Assembly: GCA_025463365.1 (NCBI GenBank)
Contig: JAOBWM010000113.1
Coordinates: 1-62,824, forward strand
DNA from: Acidimicrobiales bacterium
GTDB lineage: Bacteria > Actinomycetota > Acidimicrobiia > Acidimicrobiales > Iamiaceae
Reading direction: 5' to 3'
DNA length: 62,824 bases
The position numbers were made by a program, and so were the translations under genes. Positions 43,482 to 53,165 of the stretch are shown piece after piece. The first letter of the stretch is position 1. Each line of letters starts with the position of its first letter. The notes below the pieces were generated by a model that did not search any database, was not told where the DNA came from, and saw only the letters and a program-made list of their open reading frames with translations.

Positions 43482-44002
43482 TCACGCCGCTGCGGACCCA
43501 GGTCGGGCGGGGCCTGGGCCCAGACATCGACGCCCACCCCGAGGCGACGCGCCCGGCCGAGCGCGACGCCGGCCCGGGCGATGAGCTCCTCGGCGCCGAC
43601 GGCGCCCTCTGCGGTGCAGGTCATGCCGGCGACACAGCGGCTGCCGGGCAGCGCGACCTGGCAGATCTCGCGCACCCGCAAGACAGCGGCCTCGGCCCCG
43701 GTGATCGAGCCAGCCTCGAACAACACCGCGACCGTCCCGTCGACCAGCGCACCGAGGACATCGGTGGAGCGGACGTGGTCGGCGATCACGCCCGCGACCC
43801 GGCCCGCCTCGTGCCCCGCCAGGCCGTCGAACCCGAACAGCGCCAGGCATGCCCCCAGGTCGGCCAGGGCGGAGACCTGAATCATCCCCTCCAGGATCTC
43901 GACGAACCCCCGATGGTCCAAGAGCCCGGTCACCGGATCGAGGCCGACCGGAGCGTGGGGGTCGGCATCGGAGCTCTTCACGAGTCGCACGATCGGCGTC
44001 AA
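43412..44002 (-). CDS. Degenerate GGDEF-domain protein
   Basis: 196 residues. The opening GLDPVTGLLDHRGFVEILEG is the usual GGDEF-domain entry motif (DxLTGLxNRRxF). The active-site strand reads LVDGTVAVLFEAG where GGDEFAVLL is expected, so the signature is lost and diguanylate cyclase activity is unlikely. The C-terminal tail overlaps the sigma gene antisense. It may bind nucleotides or act as a protein-protein module. Confidence 0.72.
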   Translation of the reverse strand: MTPIVRLVKSSDADPHAPVGLDPVTGLLDHRGFVEILEGMIQVSALADLGACLALFGFDGLAGHEAGRVAGVIADHVRSTDVLGALVDGTVAVLFEAGSITGAEAAVLRVREICQVALPGSRCVAGMTCTAEGAVGAEELIARAGVALGRARRLGVGVDVWAQAPPDLGPQRRDHPASAGSEAWRAYSARRALRAR

Positions 44003-44095
44003 CCTCGTACGGACGCTCCGATGACGCGCCGACGCAACCTCGGTCGATCAGCTGGGCAGGAACCGGCCGTGGAACGGATGCGGCAACGTGCGGCT

Positions 44096-44287
44096 CTACT
44101 CGGGATCTTCGCCGGCCGCGAGGGCCGCCAAGCGCCGGTAGCGGGCCGATTCGATCATCAGCCGCTCGTACAGCGAGACCGGGATGAGCATGACGCCGGT
44201 GCCTTCCAGTTCGGCCTCGATCGCCTGGGCGCGGTCCTCGCCGAGCCGCTCAACGATCGGATCTGCGTCGGATCCGTCCCCACCCAT
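44096..44287 (-). CDS. Small hypothetical protein
   Basis: 63 residues from ATG 44287, preferred over 44308 because GGAGG lies ten bases upstream. Contains MLIPVSLYERLMIESARYRR, reminiscent of the dimerising end of Phd/YefM antitoxins, but no toxin gene is adjacent. Otherwise acidic and helical. Function unknown. Confidence 0.5.
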   Translation of the reverse strand: MGGDGSDADPIVERLGEDRAQAIEAELEGTGVMLIPVSLYERLMIESARYRRLAALAAGEDPE

Positions 44288-44400
44288 CGCTCTGCTCCCT
44301 CCGGTCATCGGAGGTTACGTCATGTCCTTCGGGGGCTCGGGTTGTCCCCCGGGCGATCGGACTCCTACCCCCGGACGATCGCGAGAGGAACCTCACCGGC

Positions 44401-45087
44401 ATGGCCGATCCTGCACTGAACCTGGATGTGCACCTCGAGCCCATCGTGCGGCTGAAGGACCACGTGGTCGTCGGCCAGGAGCTGCTCCTGCGTCCATTGC
44501 ATGGCGGGGACATCGTCGAAGAGGCACGGCGCGCCGGCATCAGCCTGGCGTCGATCACCCGGCGGGCGCTGCGCGAAGGCGGGACCCGCCTCGGAACGGC
44601 GCCCGGCAAGCTGCACCTCAACGTGCTGCCCGAGGATCTCGCCACCCCGCTGTTCGCGTCGACCGTCGCCGCCGCGGCCGGTCACGGTGGCTGCCGGTCC
44701 CTCGTCCTCGAGGTCACCGAACACTCGGCCGTCACCGACAGCCCCATCCTCCGCCACAACGTCAGCACGCTGCGAGCCATGGGTGTCCGCTTCGCGATCG
44801 ACGACTTCGGGGACGGCAACGCCAACGTCGAGAGCGTCCGGATCCTGCAGCCCGAAGTCGTGAAGGTGCGCCTCGAACGGATCGTCGGCCCGGGGGCGCG
44901 ACCGGGGCTCGCCCGGTGGCTGAAGGAGCTCGGCGCGCAGTCTGGCGCCGCGATCATCGTCGAACAGATCGAGACCGAGGCGGACCTGGCCACGGTGACC
45001 GGCCTGCACTTCGACTACGGCCAGGGATGGCTGTGGACCCATGCGCGCGGCGCGAGCTGGGAGGGTCGGACCTCGGGAGGCGGCTGA
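44401..45087 (+). CDS. Compact EAL-domain protein
   Basis: 228 residues, essentially only the EAL domain. Motifs are LEPIVRLKDHVVVGQELLLR (EAL replaced by ELL, Glu kept), LHLNVLPED, LVLEVTEHSAV, AIDDFGDGNAN (intact DDFG), VVKVRLERI, IIVEQIE and YGQGWLW. Most metal and general-base residues are present, so c-di-GMP hydrolysis is possible. It and the degenerate GGDEF upstream are oriented in opposite directions. Confidence 0.88.
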   Translation: MADPALNLDVHLEPIVRLKDHVVVGQELLLRPLHGGDIVEEARRAGISLASITRRALREGGTRLGTAPGKLHLNVLPEDLATPLFASTVAAAAGHGGCRSLVLEVTEHSAVTDSPILRHNVSTLRAMGVRFAIDDFGDGNANVESVRILQPEVVKVRLERIVGPGARPGLARWLKELGAQSGAAIIVEQIETEADLATVTGLHFDYGQGWLWTHARGASWEGRTSGGG

Positions 45088-45191
45088 GCCACCGGTCGCG
45101 ACCGCTTTGCGCCGTGGCGTCATGGATCGCTCGTCGCGGTGTTGTGCAGCCCTGAACCGGGTCGCCTCGCTCCGCGTGGCATGCCCGGCTC

Positions 45192-45234
45192 GGGCACGGC
45201 CGTCACTCACTCCCCCCGAGCGACGGCCGTGCCC
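45192..45234 (+). terminator. Strong hairpin after the EAL gene
   Basis: GGGCACGGCCGTC (45192-45204) pairs exactly with GACGGCCGTGCCC (45222-45234) across 17 bases. A short pyrimidine-rich stretch (ACTTCTGCATCT) follows. It lies in a 242-bp gene-free gap in which I see nothing else. Confidence 0.6.
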
Positions 45235-45329
45235 ACTTCTGCATCTGCCTCGCTGCCCCTCGGCCGATGCAACCCGGCTGGGGGCCGACCGTGCGGCGAT
45301 GCGGGGAACGGCCACTAGCTTCGGCCGCC

Positions 45330-45887
45330 ATGAGCGACTGGGGACCCCTGACCGGACTGATCGGCGAGTGGCAGGGTCAGGGCGGCCTCGACCGTGCCTT
45401 CTCCCACGCTCGCGGCGAGGTGATCTCCACCCCGTACCTCGAGAAGCTGACGATGAAGCCGTTCGGACCGGTGGACAACGGCAGCCAATCGCTGTACGGG
45501 CTCGACTACAAGACGGCGATGTGGCGGGACGACGAGGAGAACCCGTTCCACACCGAGGTCGGCTACTGGCTCTGGGACGCCGCCGCCGGCGAGATCCTGC
45601 GGGGCTTCGTGGTGCCCCGCGGCATCACGGTGCTGGCCGGCGCCATCGGGGTGGCCGCCGATGCGACCTCCTTCACCCTCACCGCCACGCTGGGGGACGC
45701 CCGCTACGGCATCAGTGAGAACGCCTACCTCGGCGAGCGGGCCAGCTCACGGAGCTACGAGGCCACGATCACGACCGATGCCAACGGCACCTGGTCCTAC
45801 GACGAGACCACGACGCTGCACATGGCGGAGTTCCCCGGCGAGCCGTTCCTCCACACCGACGCCAACACCCTCACCCCCGCCACCTGA
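45330..45887 (+). CDS. Nitrobindin/FABP-like heme-binding beta-barrel protein
   Basis: 185 residues from ATG 45330. GLIGEWQGQG near the N terminus, then WRDDEENPFHTEVGYWLWD and LRGFVVPRG, fit the antiparallel barrel family annotated as FABP-like or heme-binding beta-barrel. The His in PFHTEVGYW is a candidate ligand. Direct heme binding has to be inferred. Confidence 0.82.
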   Translation: MSDWGPLTGLIGEWQGQGGLDRAFSHARGEVISTPYLEKLTMKPFGPVDNGSQSLYGLDYKTAMWRDDEENPFHTEVGYWLWDAAAGEILRGFVVPRGITVLAGAIGVAADATSFTLTATLGDARYGISENAYLGERASSRSYEATITTDANGTWSYDETTTLHMAEFPGEPFLHTDANTLTPAT

Positions 45888-45911
45888 GCGGTACGTACTG
45901 CTCCGTCCGGG

Positions 45912-46886
45912 TCAGCCGGCGGGGGTGATGCGCTCGCGGATCTCGGCCAGCCAGGCGTCGGCCTCGCGGGCGGCGACATCGGCGTCGATGCGAGCGGCCG
46001 GACCCTCGGCCGCAGCCGAGGGATAGGAGCCCAGGAACTTCACCACGCCGTGCTTGGCCTGCAGGGCCCGCAGGCAGTCGGCGACGACGTCGTCGGCCAC
46101 GTGGCCTTCGAGGTCCAGCAGGAAGCAGTAGTCGCCCAAGGCCTTCTTGGTCGGGCGGCTCTCGAGCTTGGTGAGGTTGATCGAACGGGCGGCGAACTCC
46201 TGGAGGATGGCCAGCAGGCTGCCCGGGCGATCGGTGCGCTGCGCCACCACGATCGACGTCTTGTCGTGGCCGGTCGGGGCCGGCACGACGTGGGGCGTCA
46301 CCGCGACGAAGCGGGTCTGGTTCTCGGGGTGATCCTCGATGTCGCGGGCGAGGATCTCGAGCCCGTAGATGCCGGCCGCGAGCTCGTTGCCGATCGCGGC
46401 GACCGACGAGCTGCCCACCTCGGCGACGCGCTGGGCTGCCTCGGACGTGGAGTTGGCGGCCTGGGTCGTCACGTTCGGCAGGTGGTCGAACAAGTAGCGG
46501 CGGCATTGCGCGGTGGCATGGGGGATCGAGACGACGTGCTCGATGTCGGCGAGCGTCGTGCCCGGCACGGCCATGAGGTGCTGCTGGATGCCGATCACGA
46601 CCTCGCGCTGGATCAGCACGTCGACATCGAAGGCCAAGGTGTCCGAGGTGACGTTGACCGTGCCCTCGATCGAGTTCTCGATGGCGACGAAACCGAGATC
46701 GACCTCGCCGCTCTCGGTTGCGCGCAGCACGTCGGCCATCGTCGGGAGCGGCACCAGCTCGGCGACGGCGAGGTCGGGCTGGGTGAGCAGCGCCTGTTCG
46801 GTGAACGTCCCCAAGGGTCCGAGGAAGCCGACCCGGACCGCCGTGGCAGCGGTGGGCGAGGAGCTGTTCTGCACCGGGTCGTTCAC
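45912..46886 (-). CDS. pheA: Prephenate dehydratase
   Basis: 324 residues from a GTG at 46886. Catalytic domain: VGFLGPLGTFTEQAL, VAIENSIEGTVNVT, IPHATAQCRRYL, then NQTRFVAV containing the essential TRF. The ACT regulatory domain follows (GSLLAILQEFAARSINLTKL and ESRPTKKALGDYCFLLDLEG) with the ESRP Phe-binding motif. It converts prephenate to phenylpyruvate with feedback by Phe. Divergent from larB with a 19-bp gap. Confidence 0.95.
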   Translation of the reverse strand: MNDPVQNSSSPTAATAVRVGFLGPLGTFTEQALLTQPDLAVAELVPLPTMADVLRATESGEVDLGFVAIENSIEGTVNVTSDTLAFDVDVLIQREVVIGIQQHLMAVPGTTLADIEHVVSIPHATAQCRRYLFDHLPNVTTQAANSTSEAAQRVAEVGSSSVAAIGNELAAGIYGLEILARDIEDHPENQTRFVAVTPHVVPAPTGHDKTSIVVAQRTDRPGSLLAILQEFAARSINLTKLESRPTKKALGDYCFLLDLEGHVADDVVADCLRALQAKHGVVKFLGSYPSAAAEGPAARIDADVAAREADAWLAEIRERITPAG

Positions 46887-46905
46887 GACGGGCCAGGATA
46901 GGGGC

Positions 46906-47708
46906 GTGGACGAAGCCGCCATCCGGCGTTTGCTGCACGACGTGCAGGACGGCCGGACCAGCCCGGACGACGCGGTCGCATCGCTGCGGCAGCTGCCGTT
47001 CGCCGATCTCGGGTTCGCCAGGGTCGACCACCACCGCCACCTCCGCCAGGGCATGGCCGAGGCGATCTACGGGCCGGGCAAGACACCGGACCAGGCGGCC
47101 CGCATCGTGGCCGAGCTGCTCTCCCGGTCCGACCGGGCGCCGGTCGTGCTCACGCGGGCCGACGCCGAGCAGGTGGCCGCCGCCGCCGAGGCCAACCCGG
47201 GCGCCGACGTCCGGGCCACCACCGTCGTGTGGCGGGCCGCCGAGCCCCGTGGCGAGCGGGTCCTGTTGATCACCGCCGGGACCGCCGACCTCCCTGTGGC
47301 CGACGAGTGTGCGGCCACCCTCACCGCCCACGGCCTGCCCCCGGTGCGGATCACCGACGTCGGGGTCGCCGGCATCCACCGGCTGCTCGGGCACGCCGAC
47401 GAGCTGGCCGCGGCCGATGCCGTCGTGGTGGTCGCGGGCATGGAGGGGGCGCTGGCCAGCGTGATCGGCGGGCTCACCGGTGCGCCGGTCGTGGCCGTCC
47501 CGACCAGTGTCGGCTACGGCGCCGGCCTCGAGGGCGTCACCGCGTTGCTCGGCATGCTCGCTTCGTGCGCGGCGGGGATCACCGTCGTCGGGATCGACAA
47601 CGGGTTCGGCGCCGCCTCTGCCGTGGCCCGCATGTTCCTGAACCCGGCGCGCCGCTCCGAACCGGCCGCGGCCGACGCGGACCGCGGTGCCAGGCAGGGG
47701 GCCGGCCG

Positions 47709-47712
<4 letters not shown>
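46906..47712 (+). CDS. larB: LarB, nickel-pincer cofactor biosynthesis carboxylase
   Basis: 268 residues from a GTG at 46906. Features: FARVDHHRHLRQGMAEAIYG and GKTPDQAARIVAEL, then the AIR-carboxylase-like core ITAGTADLPVADECAATL, ITDVGVAGIHRLLG and VVAGMEGALASVIGGL. LarB carboxylates and hydrolyses nicotinic acid adenine dinucleotide, the first step toward the nickel-pincer nucleotide. The stop overlaps larC (ATGA). Confidence 0.95.
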
Positions 47713-49088
<1,376 letters not shown>

Positions 49089-49095
49089 CCCGCGG

Positions 49096-49569
49096 ATGGA
49101 GCGCACCGACCTGATCGCCCGTGAGTCGATCCGAGACCTCCTCGCTCGCTACACGTGGGCGGCGGACCGGGGCGAGACCGAGGCGGTGGCCGACTGCTTC
49201 GCCGCCGAGGGGGTGCTCGACGTCGGCGAGCACGGCGGGCGGTGGGAAGGTCGCGACCAGATCACGACCGAGCTCGAGGCGGTCGCGGCCAGGGTGGCGG
49301 AAGCCGGCGGGTCACCCGGTCCGGTGCGCCACCACGTGTCGAGCGTCGTCATCGACCTGGATCACCACGACTCGGCGACGGTGCGGTCGTACTTCCTGGT
49401 CCTCACCTCGATCGGGCCCGACCACTGGGGCCGCTACCGCGACCGGGTCGTGGAGACGGCTCCCGGAGGCCGGTGGCAGTTCGCCGAGCGGGTCGTGCGC
49501 GTCGACGGGCACGCGACCGGCTCGCTGATGGTCCCCGACGCGCCGAGCCCCGAGCCCCGTTCGTCGTGA
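49096..49569 (+). CDS. SnoaL-like (NTF2-fold) protein
   Basis: 157 residues. ESIRDLLARYTWAADRGETE then AVADCFAAEGVLDVG is the usual start of SnoaL_4-type domains; HHVSSVVIDLDHHDSATVRS YF follows. Such proteins are cone-shaped hydratases, isomerases or binding proteins. It is 7 bases after larC and overlaps the DUF4031 gene, so it belongs to the same transcript. Confidence 0.87.
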   Translation: MERTDLIARESIRDLLARYTWAADRGETEAVADCFAAEGVLDVGEHGGRWEGRDQITTELEAVAARVAEAGGSPGPVRHHVSSVVIDLDHHDSATVRSYFLVLTSIGPDHWGRYRDRVVETAPGGRWQFAERVVRVDGHATGSLMVPDAPSPEPRSS

Positions 49570-49859
49570 TCCTGGTCGACCGGCCGATCTGGCCGGCGCA
49601 CGGGCGTCACTTCGCCCACCTGGTGAGCGACGAGTCGTTCGAGGAGCTCCATGGCTTCGCGGCCCGGCTCGGCCTGCCCGAGCGCGCGTTCCACCGGGAC
49701 CACTACGACCTGCCCGACGCCTGGTGGGATCGAGCGGTGGCCGCCGGCGCCCAGCCGGTCGATTCGCGAGAGATCATCCGGCGCCTGCGAGCGTCCGGCC
49801 TGCGACGGCGCAAGCCCCGCCCGGAGCCGGAAGCCGTCGAGCGGTCAGCCGCCGAGTGA
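49566..49859 (+). CDS. DUF4031-domain protein
   Basis: 97 residues from a GTG at 49566 overlapping the SnoaL stop (GTGA). Contains ILVDRPIWPAHGRHFAHLVS, then ERAFHRDHYDLPDAWWDRAV and IRRLRASGLRRRKP, the DUF4031 pattern with several conserved His. Function unknown. It ends 15 bases inside the convergent HD-hydrolase gene. Confidence 0.9.
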   Translation: MILVDRPIWPAHGRHFAHLVSDESFEELHGFAARLGLPERAFHRDHYDLPDAWWDRAVAAGAQPVDSREIIRRLRASGLRRRKPRPEPEAVERSAAE

Positions 49860-50531
49860 GGCCAGCTCGCGCCGGAGGTTGAGGGCCGCTCGGGCCCGGC
49901 GCTCGGCTTGGTCCTCGGCCTCCCCCGCCCCGTACAGGCCGGCGATGCCGACGAGGAACCGTTGCAGGACGGCACCGCGACCCACCCGCCAGAGGTCGTC
50001 AGCGACGTGGGCGTACTCGGCGCGGACGTCTCGGACGTAGCGGTCGTAGCGCTCCTCGGCGGCCGACAGGACCCACAGGTCGGCGTCGACGAGCACGGCA
50101 CCTGCCCGGTCGTCGGGCGCTACCTCGTGTCCGACCGTGAGCCGGATCAACCGGTCGACCTCGCTGACGAGGTCCTCGTCGGCCCCGTGGTCGAGCCCAC
50201 GCAACGTCCGCACGGCCAGCTCGGCGCTGGCGGCCTCCGATTCGCCGTTCGACGCCGCCGGGTCGTAGATCGCGTCGTGGAACGCGGCGGCCAGGCGGAT
50301 AGCCAGCTGCTCGCGGGTGTCCAGGGTTCGGCCGAGGCGATCGACCTCGCGGAGCACCTCGGCCACGTGCTCCTCGGTGTGGTAGCGGCGGTGCGGCTCG
50401 CGGTGGCGGGCTCGCAGGTCGTCCACCGCGCCAACGGCCCCGTCGTGACCGGCTCCGACGTGACCGGCTCCGACCACGTCCTCGAGGTCACGGGCGAGCC
50501 GCACGGGATCGATGCCGCGACGAGGAGCCAT
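49845..50531 (-). CDS. HD-superfamily phosphohydrolase-like protein
   Basis: 228 residues. Metal-site elements are RRYHTEEHVAEVL and AAAFHDAIYD, with D in VLVDADLWVLS completing the site. This matches predicted metal-dependent HD phosphohydrolases of about 200-220 residues. The substrate is unknown. Confidence 0.9.
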   Translation of the reverse strand: MAPRRGIDPVRLARDLEDVVGAGHVGAGHDGAVGAVDDLRARHREPHRRYHTEEHVAEVLREVDRLGRTLDTREQLAIRLAAAFHDAIYDPAASNGESEAASAELAVRTLRGLDHGADEDLVSEVDRLIRLTVGHEVAPDDRAGAVLVDADLWVLSAAEERYDRYVRDVRAEYAHVADDLWRVGRGAVLQRFLVGIAGLYGAGEAEDQAERRARAALNLRRELASLGG

Positions 50532-50549
50532 GGCCGCCAGTCTGGCGAC

Positions 50550-51530
50550 TCAGGCCGAGGCGCAGGCCCGCCAGAACGCCCGGTAGCTCGGGTACTCGAT
50601 CTCAGGGGTCACCCACCCGGACGCGTCCAGCTCGTGCTGGAACGTCGGCAGGTTCCGCCAGGGCACGCCCATGTCGACGTGGTGGGCGAGGTGCCAGCCC
50701 GTCTTGTAGGGGACGATCCAGAACCGCGCCGACCAGCTCTGGTGGATGTGGTGGGTGGTGCGGCGCCGATCGTCCGACCGTTCCATGCCACCGTGCTCGG
50801 CGATGGCCCGGAGCCGGTTGAGCACCCGCCACACCGTGAGCCACGGCCCCAACCAGCACACGGGGTACAGCCACCAGCGGCCGGTCAGCGCCCAGATCCC
50901 GGCCCACAGCACGACCTGCGTGCCGAGGATGCGCACGCCGATGGGACGGCCCTGCTTGGTGGTCACCGATCGCAGCAGCGGCTTGAGGTTCTTCCACCCC
51001 GAGATGCCGACCGCGTCCCGAACGAGCTTGCGGCGCCACGACGCCTTGGGCAGCGGATAGCCGGCGTACAGCGGGATGTCGGGCTCGTTGGGGCCGAACT
51101 CGTCCTTGTGGTGCGCGAAGTGCACGCGTCGGTAGATGTCGAACGGCACGAAGGCGGGATGATCGAGCAGCCACCGACCGACGAGGTCGTTGGCCTTGCG
51201 ATTGCGGAACAGCAGGCGGTGCGCCGCCTCGTGTCCGAGGATGGCGAGGCGGGCGAACACCGGGCCCATGAGCACGAAGAGGGCGACGTAGCCGAGCGGG
51301 TGGTCGACCCACACCGCGGCCGTCCAGAGCGCGACGATGCCCAGCCACAGCGATGCGACCGTCCAGGCGTTGCGCCAGCTGGCGATCCTGCGCAGGTGGT
51401 CGCGCACCGCCGGCACCGCCTTGCCCGAGACGGTGAGCCGCTCCGTGGGCAAGACCTCCGGCAACGCCGACACCGGGGGCACCATGCCACCCGTGCGGGG
51501 CGAAGGCCGGGCCTCGACGGTCGTGCTCAT
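50550..51530 (-). CDS. Membrane fatty acid desaturase
   Basis: 326 residues with four hydrophobic helices. The three His boxes of diiron desaturases are present: HEAAH (100-104), HFAHH (137-141) and HLAHH (280-284), with an extra TTHHIHQSW region before the last. Acyl-lipid or acyl-CoA desaturation is expected. Divergent from a PaaX-like regulator with only 26 bp between the starts. Confidence 0.92.
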   Translation of the reverse strand: MSTTVEARPSPRTGGMVPPVSALPEVLPTERLTVSGKAVPAVRDHLRRIASWRNAWTVASLWLGIVALWTAAVWVDHPLGYVALFVLMGPVFARLAILGHEAAHRLLFRNRKANDLVGRWLLDHPAFVPFDIYRRVHFAHHKDEFGPNEPDIPLYAGYPLPKASWRRKLVRDAVGISGWKNLKPLLRSVTTKQGRPIGVRILGTQVVLWAGIWALTGRWWLYPVCWLGPWLTVWRVLNRLRAIAEHGGMERSDDRRRTTHHIHQSWSARFWIVPYKTGWHLAHHVDMGVPWRNLPTFQHELDASGWVTPEIEYPSYRAFWRACASA

Positions 51531-51556
51531 GCCCCCATGTTACCTATGATCGACAG

Positions 51557-52363
51557 ATGTCGTCCAGACGTAACAGCAGATCGGGTGCGAACCCCGAGGT
51601 GGCGGACGTCGACGTCGAGCTCCCCCGCCTCACCGCCCGATCCGTGGTCGCGTCGACCCTCCTCGGTGTCTCGCCTCCCGAGTTGCCCACCCCGGTGCTG
51701 GTCGGGACGGCCGAGCTGCTCGGCATCAACCCCGGAGCGGCACGCGTGGCGATGTCGCGCATGGTCGCCAACGGGGAGCTCGCGGCCACGGAGCGGGGCT
51801 ACCGCCTCGTCGGCCGGCTCGTCACCCGCCAGGCCCGCCAGGACCTCAGCCGCACCGGACCGTCGACCGCGTGGAAAGGACAGTGGCGGACCCTGATCGT
51901 GGAGGGCGAAGGCCGACCGGCCGCCGAACGCGCCGAACTGCGCGCCGCCCTGGGCTCATTGCGGTTCGCCGAGCTCCGCGAGGGCGTCTGGCTGCGGCCC
52001 GACAACCTGCCGGAGGGCGTGCTGGTCGACGCCGAGACGGCGGTGGCCGGCCGGACCCTGCGGCTCACGAGCCGCGTGGACGACCCGAGCTCGCTGGCCG
52101 CCCGCCTGTGGGACCTCGACAGCTGGGCGCGACGTGGCGCCGACCTCGTCGACCGCCTCGACGGCCTCGACCGCCTCGACCTCGACCTCGCCGGCACGTT
52201 CGTGACCCTCGCCGCCGTGCTGCGCCACCTCCAGGCGGACCCGCTGCTCCCCCCGGCTCTCCTCGCCGCCGACTGGCCCGGCGACCGGCTGCGCGCCCGC
52301 CACGCCGAGGTCGACGCCGCCTTCAAGCACGCACTCGCCACCTGGCAGCGCGCCCGCCGCTGA
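51557..52363 (+). CDS. PaaX-family transcriptional regulator
   Basis: 268 residues from ATG 51557. The N-terminal winged helix includes AELLGINPGAARVAMSRMVA followed by NGELAATERGYRLVGRL. The middle and C-terminal parts match PaaX (WRTLIVEGEGRPAAERAEL and WLRPDNLP). PaaX regulators respond to acyl-CoA thioesters. Since it is divergent from the desaturase and shares its tiny promoter region, it probably controls that gene and itself. Confidence 0.88.
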   Translation: MSSRRNSRSGANPEVADVDVELPRLTARSVVASTLLGVSPPELPTPVLVGTAELLGINPGAARVAMSRMVANGELAATERGYRLVGRLVTRQARQDLSRTGPSTAWKGQWRTLIVEGEGRPAAERAELRAALGSLRFAELREGVWLRPDNLPEGVLVDAETAVAGRTLRLTSRVDDPSSLAARLWDLDSWARRGADLVDRLDGLDRLDLDLAGTFVTLAAVLRHLQADPLLPPALLAADWPGDRLRARHAEVDAAFKHALATWQRARR

Positions 52364-52411
52364 CCAGCAGCGCCGACCCCGAGCCGAGCCGCGTGCTCCT
52401 ACGCTGCTCGC

Positions 52412-53137
52412 ATGGCCGACAGCTCACGCCTCTACTTCCGCCAGCTCCTCTCGGGCCTCGATGTGGCCGAGGACGACCCGGTCGCCCAGCAGATGGTCAA
52501 CTTCGTCTACCTGATCGGTGACCGCGAGACCGGTGAGGCGGTGGCGGTGGACCCGGCCTACGACCAGCAGGGACTCCTCGACCTGCTCGAGGCGGACGGC
52601 ATGCGCCTGACCGGCGCCCTCGCGACCCACTACCACGCCGATCACGTGGGCGGAAGCCTCGGCGGCATGGCCGAGATCACCGGCATCGCCGAGTTGCTCG
52701 ACCTCGTGTCGGTCCCGATCCACGTGCAGGACGACGAGGTCGAGTGGATCCACCGTTCCACCGGGGTCTCGACCGACGAGCTGGTGCGCCACCGCAGCGG
52801 TGACACGGTGATGGTCGGCGAGATCCCGATCACGCTCATCCACACGCCCGGCCACACCCCGGGCAGCCAGTGCTTCCTCGTCGACGGCACGAAGCTCGTG
52901 GCCGGCGACACCTTGTTCCTCGACGGCTGCGGCCGCACCGACCTCCCCGGCAGCGATCCCGAGCAGATGTACGCCAGCCTGACCCAGCGCTTGGCCCAGG
53001 TCCCCGACGATGTCGTGTTGTATCCCGGCCACCTGTACTCGGAGAAGCCGTCGGCCACCATGGCCGAGACCCGCAGCCGCAACGTCGTCTTCCGCCCGAG
53101 CTCGCTCGAGCAGTGGATGATGATGTTCGCCCGCTGA
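52412..53137 (+). CDS. MBL-fold metallohydrolase (glyoxalase II / persulfide dioxygenase-like)
   Basis: 241 residues. Metal motifs: THYHADHVGG, HTPGHTPGSQCF, GDTLFLDGCGRTDLPGSDP and the final His in YPGHLYSEKP. The GCGRTDLPGSD stretch is shared with persulfide dioxygenases and hydroxyacylglutathione hydrolases. No rhodanese domain is fused, so the substrate remains open. Confidence 0.92.
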   Translation: MADSSRLYFRQLLSGLDVAEDDPVAQQMVNFVYLIGDRETGEAVAVDPAYDQQGLLDLLEADGMRLTGALATHYHADHVGGSLGGMAEITGIAELLDLVSVPIHVQDDEVEWIHRSTGVSTDELVRHRSGDTVMVGEIPITLIHTPGHTPGSQCFLVDGTKLVAGDTLFLDGCGRTDLPGSDPEQMYASLTQRLAQVPDDVVLYPGHLYSEKPSATMAETRSRNVVFRPSSLEQWMMMFAR

Positions 53138-53165
53138 CGCAGCGACCACCGCGCCGATGGGGCGC

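Noticed and set aside
44096-44287. Antitoxin of a toxin-antitoxin pair
   Set aside because: Only a faint Phd/YefM-like stretch and no neighbouring toxin, so it is left as hypothetical.
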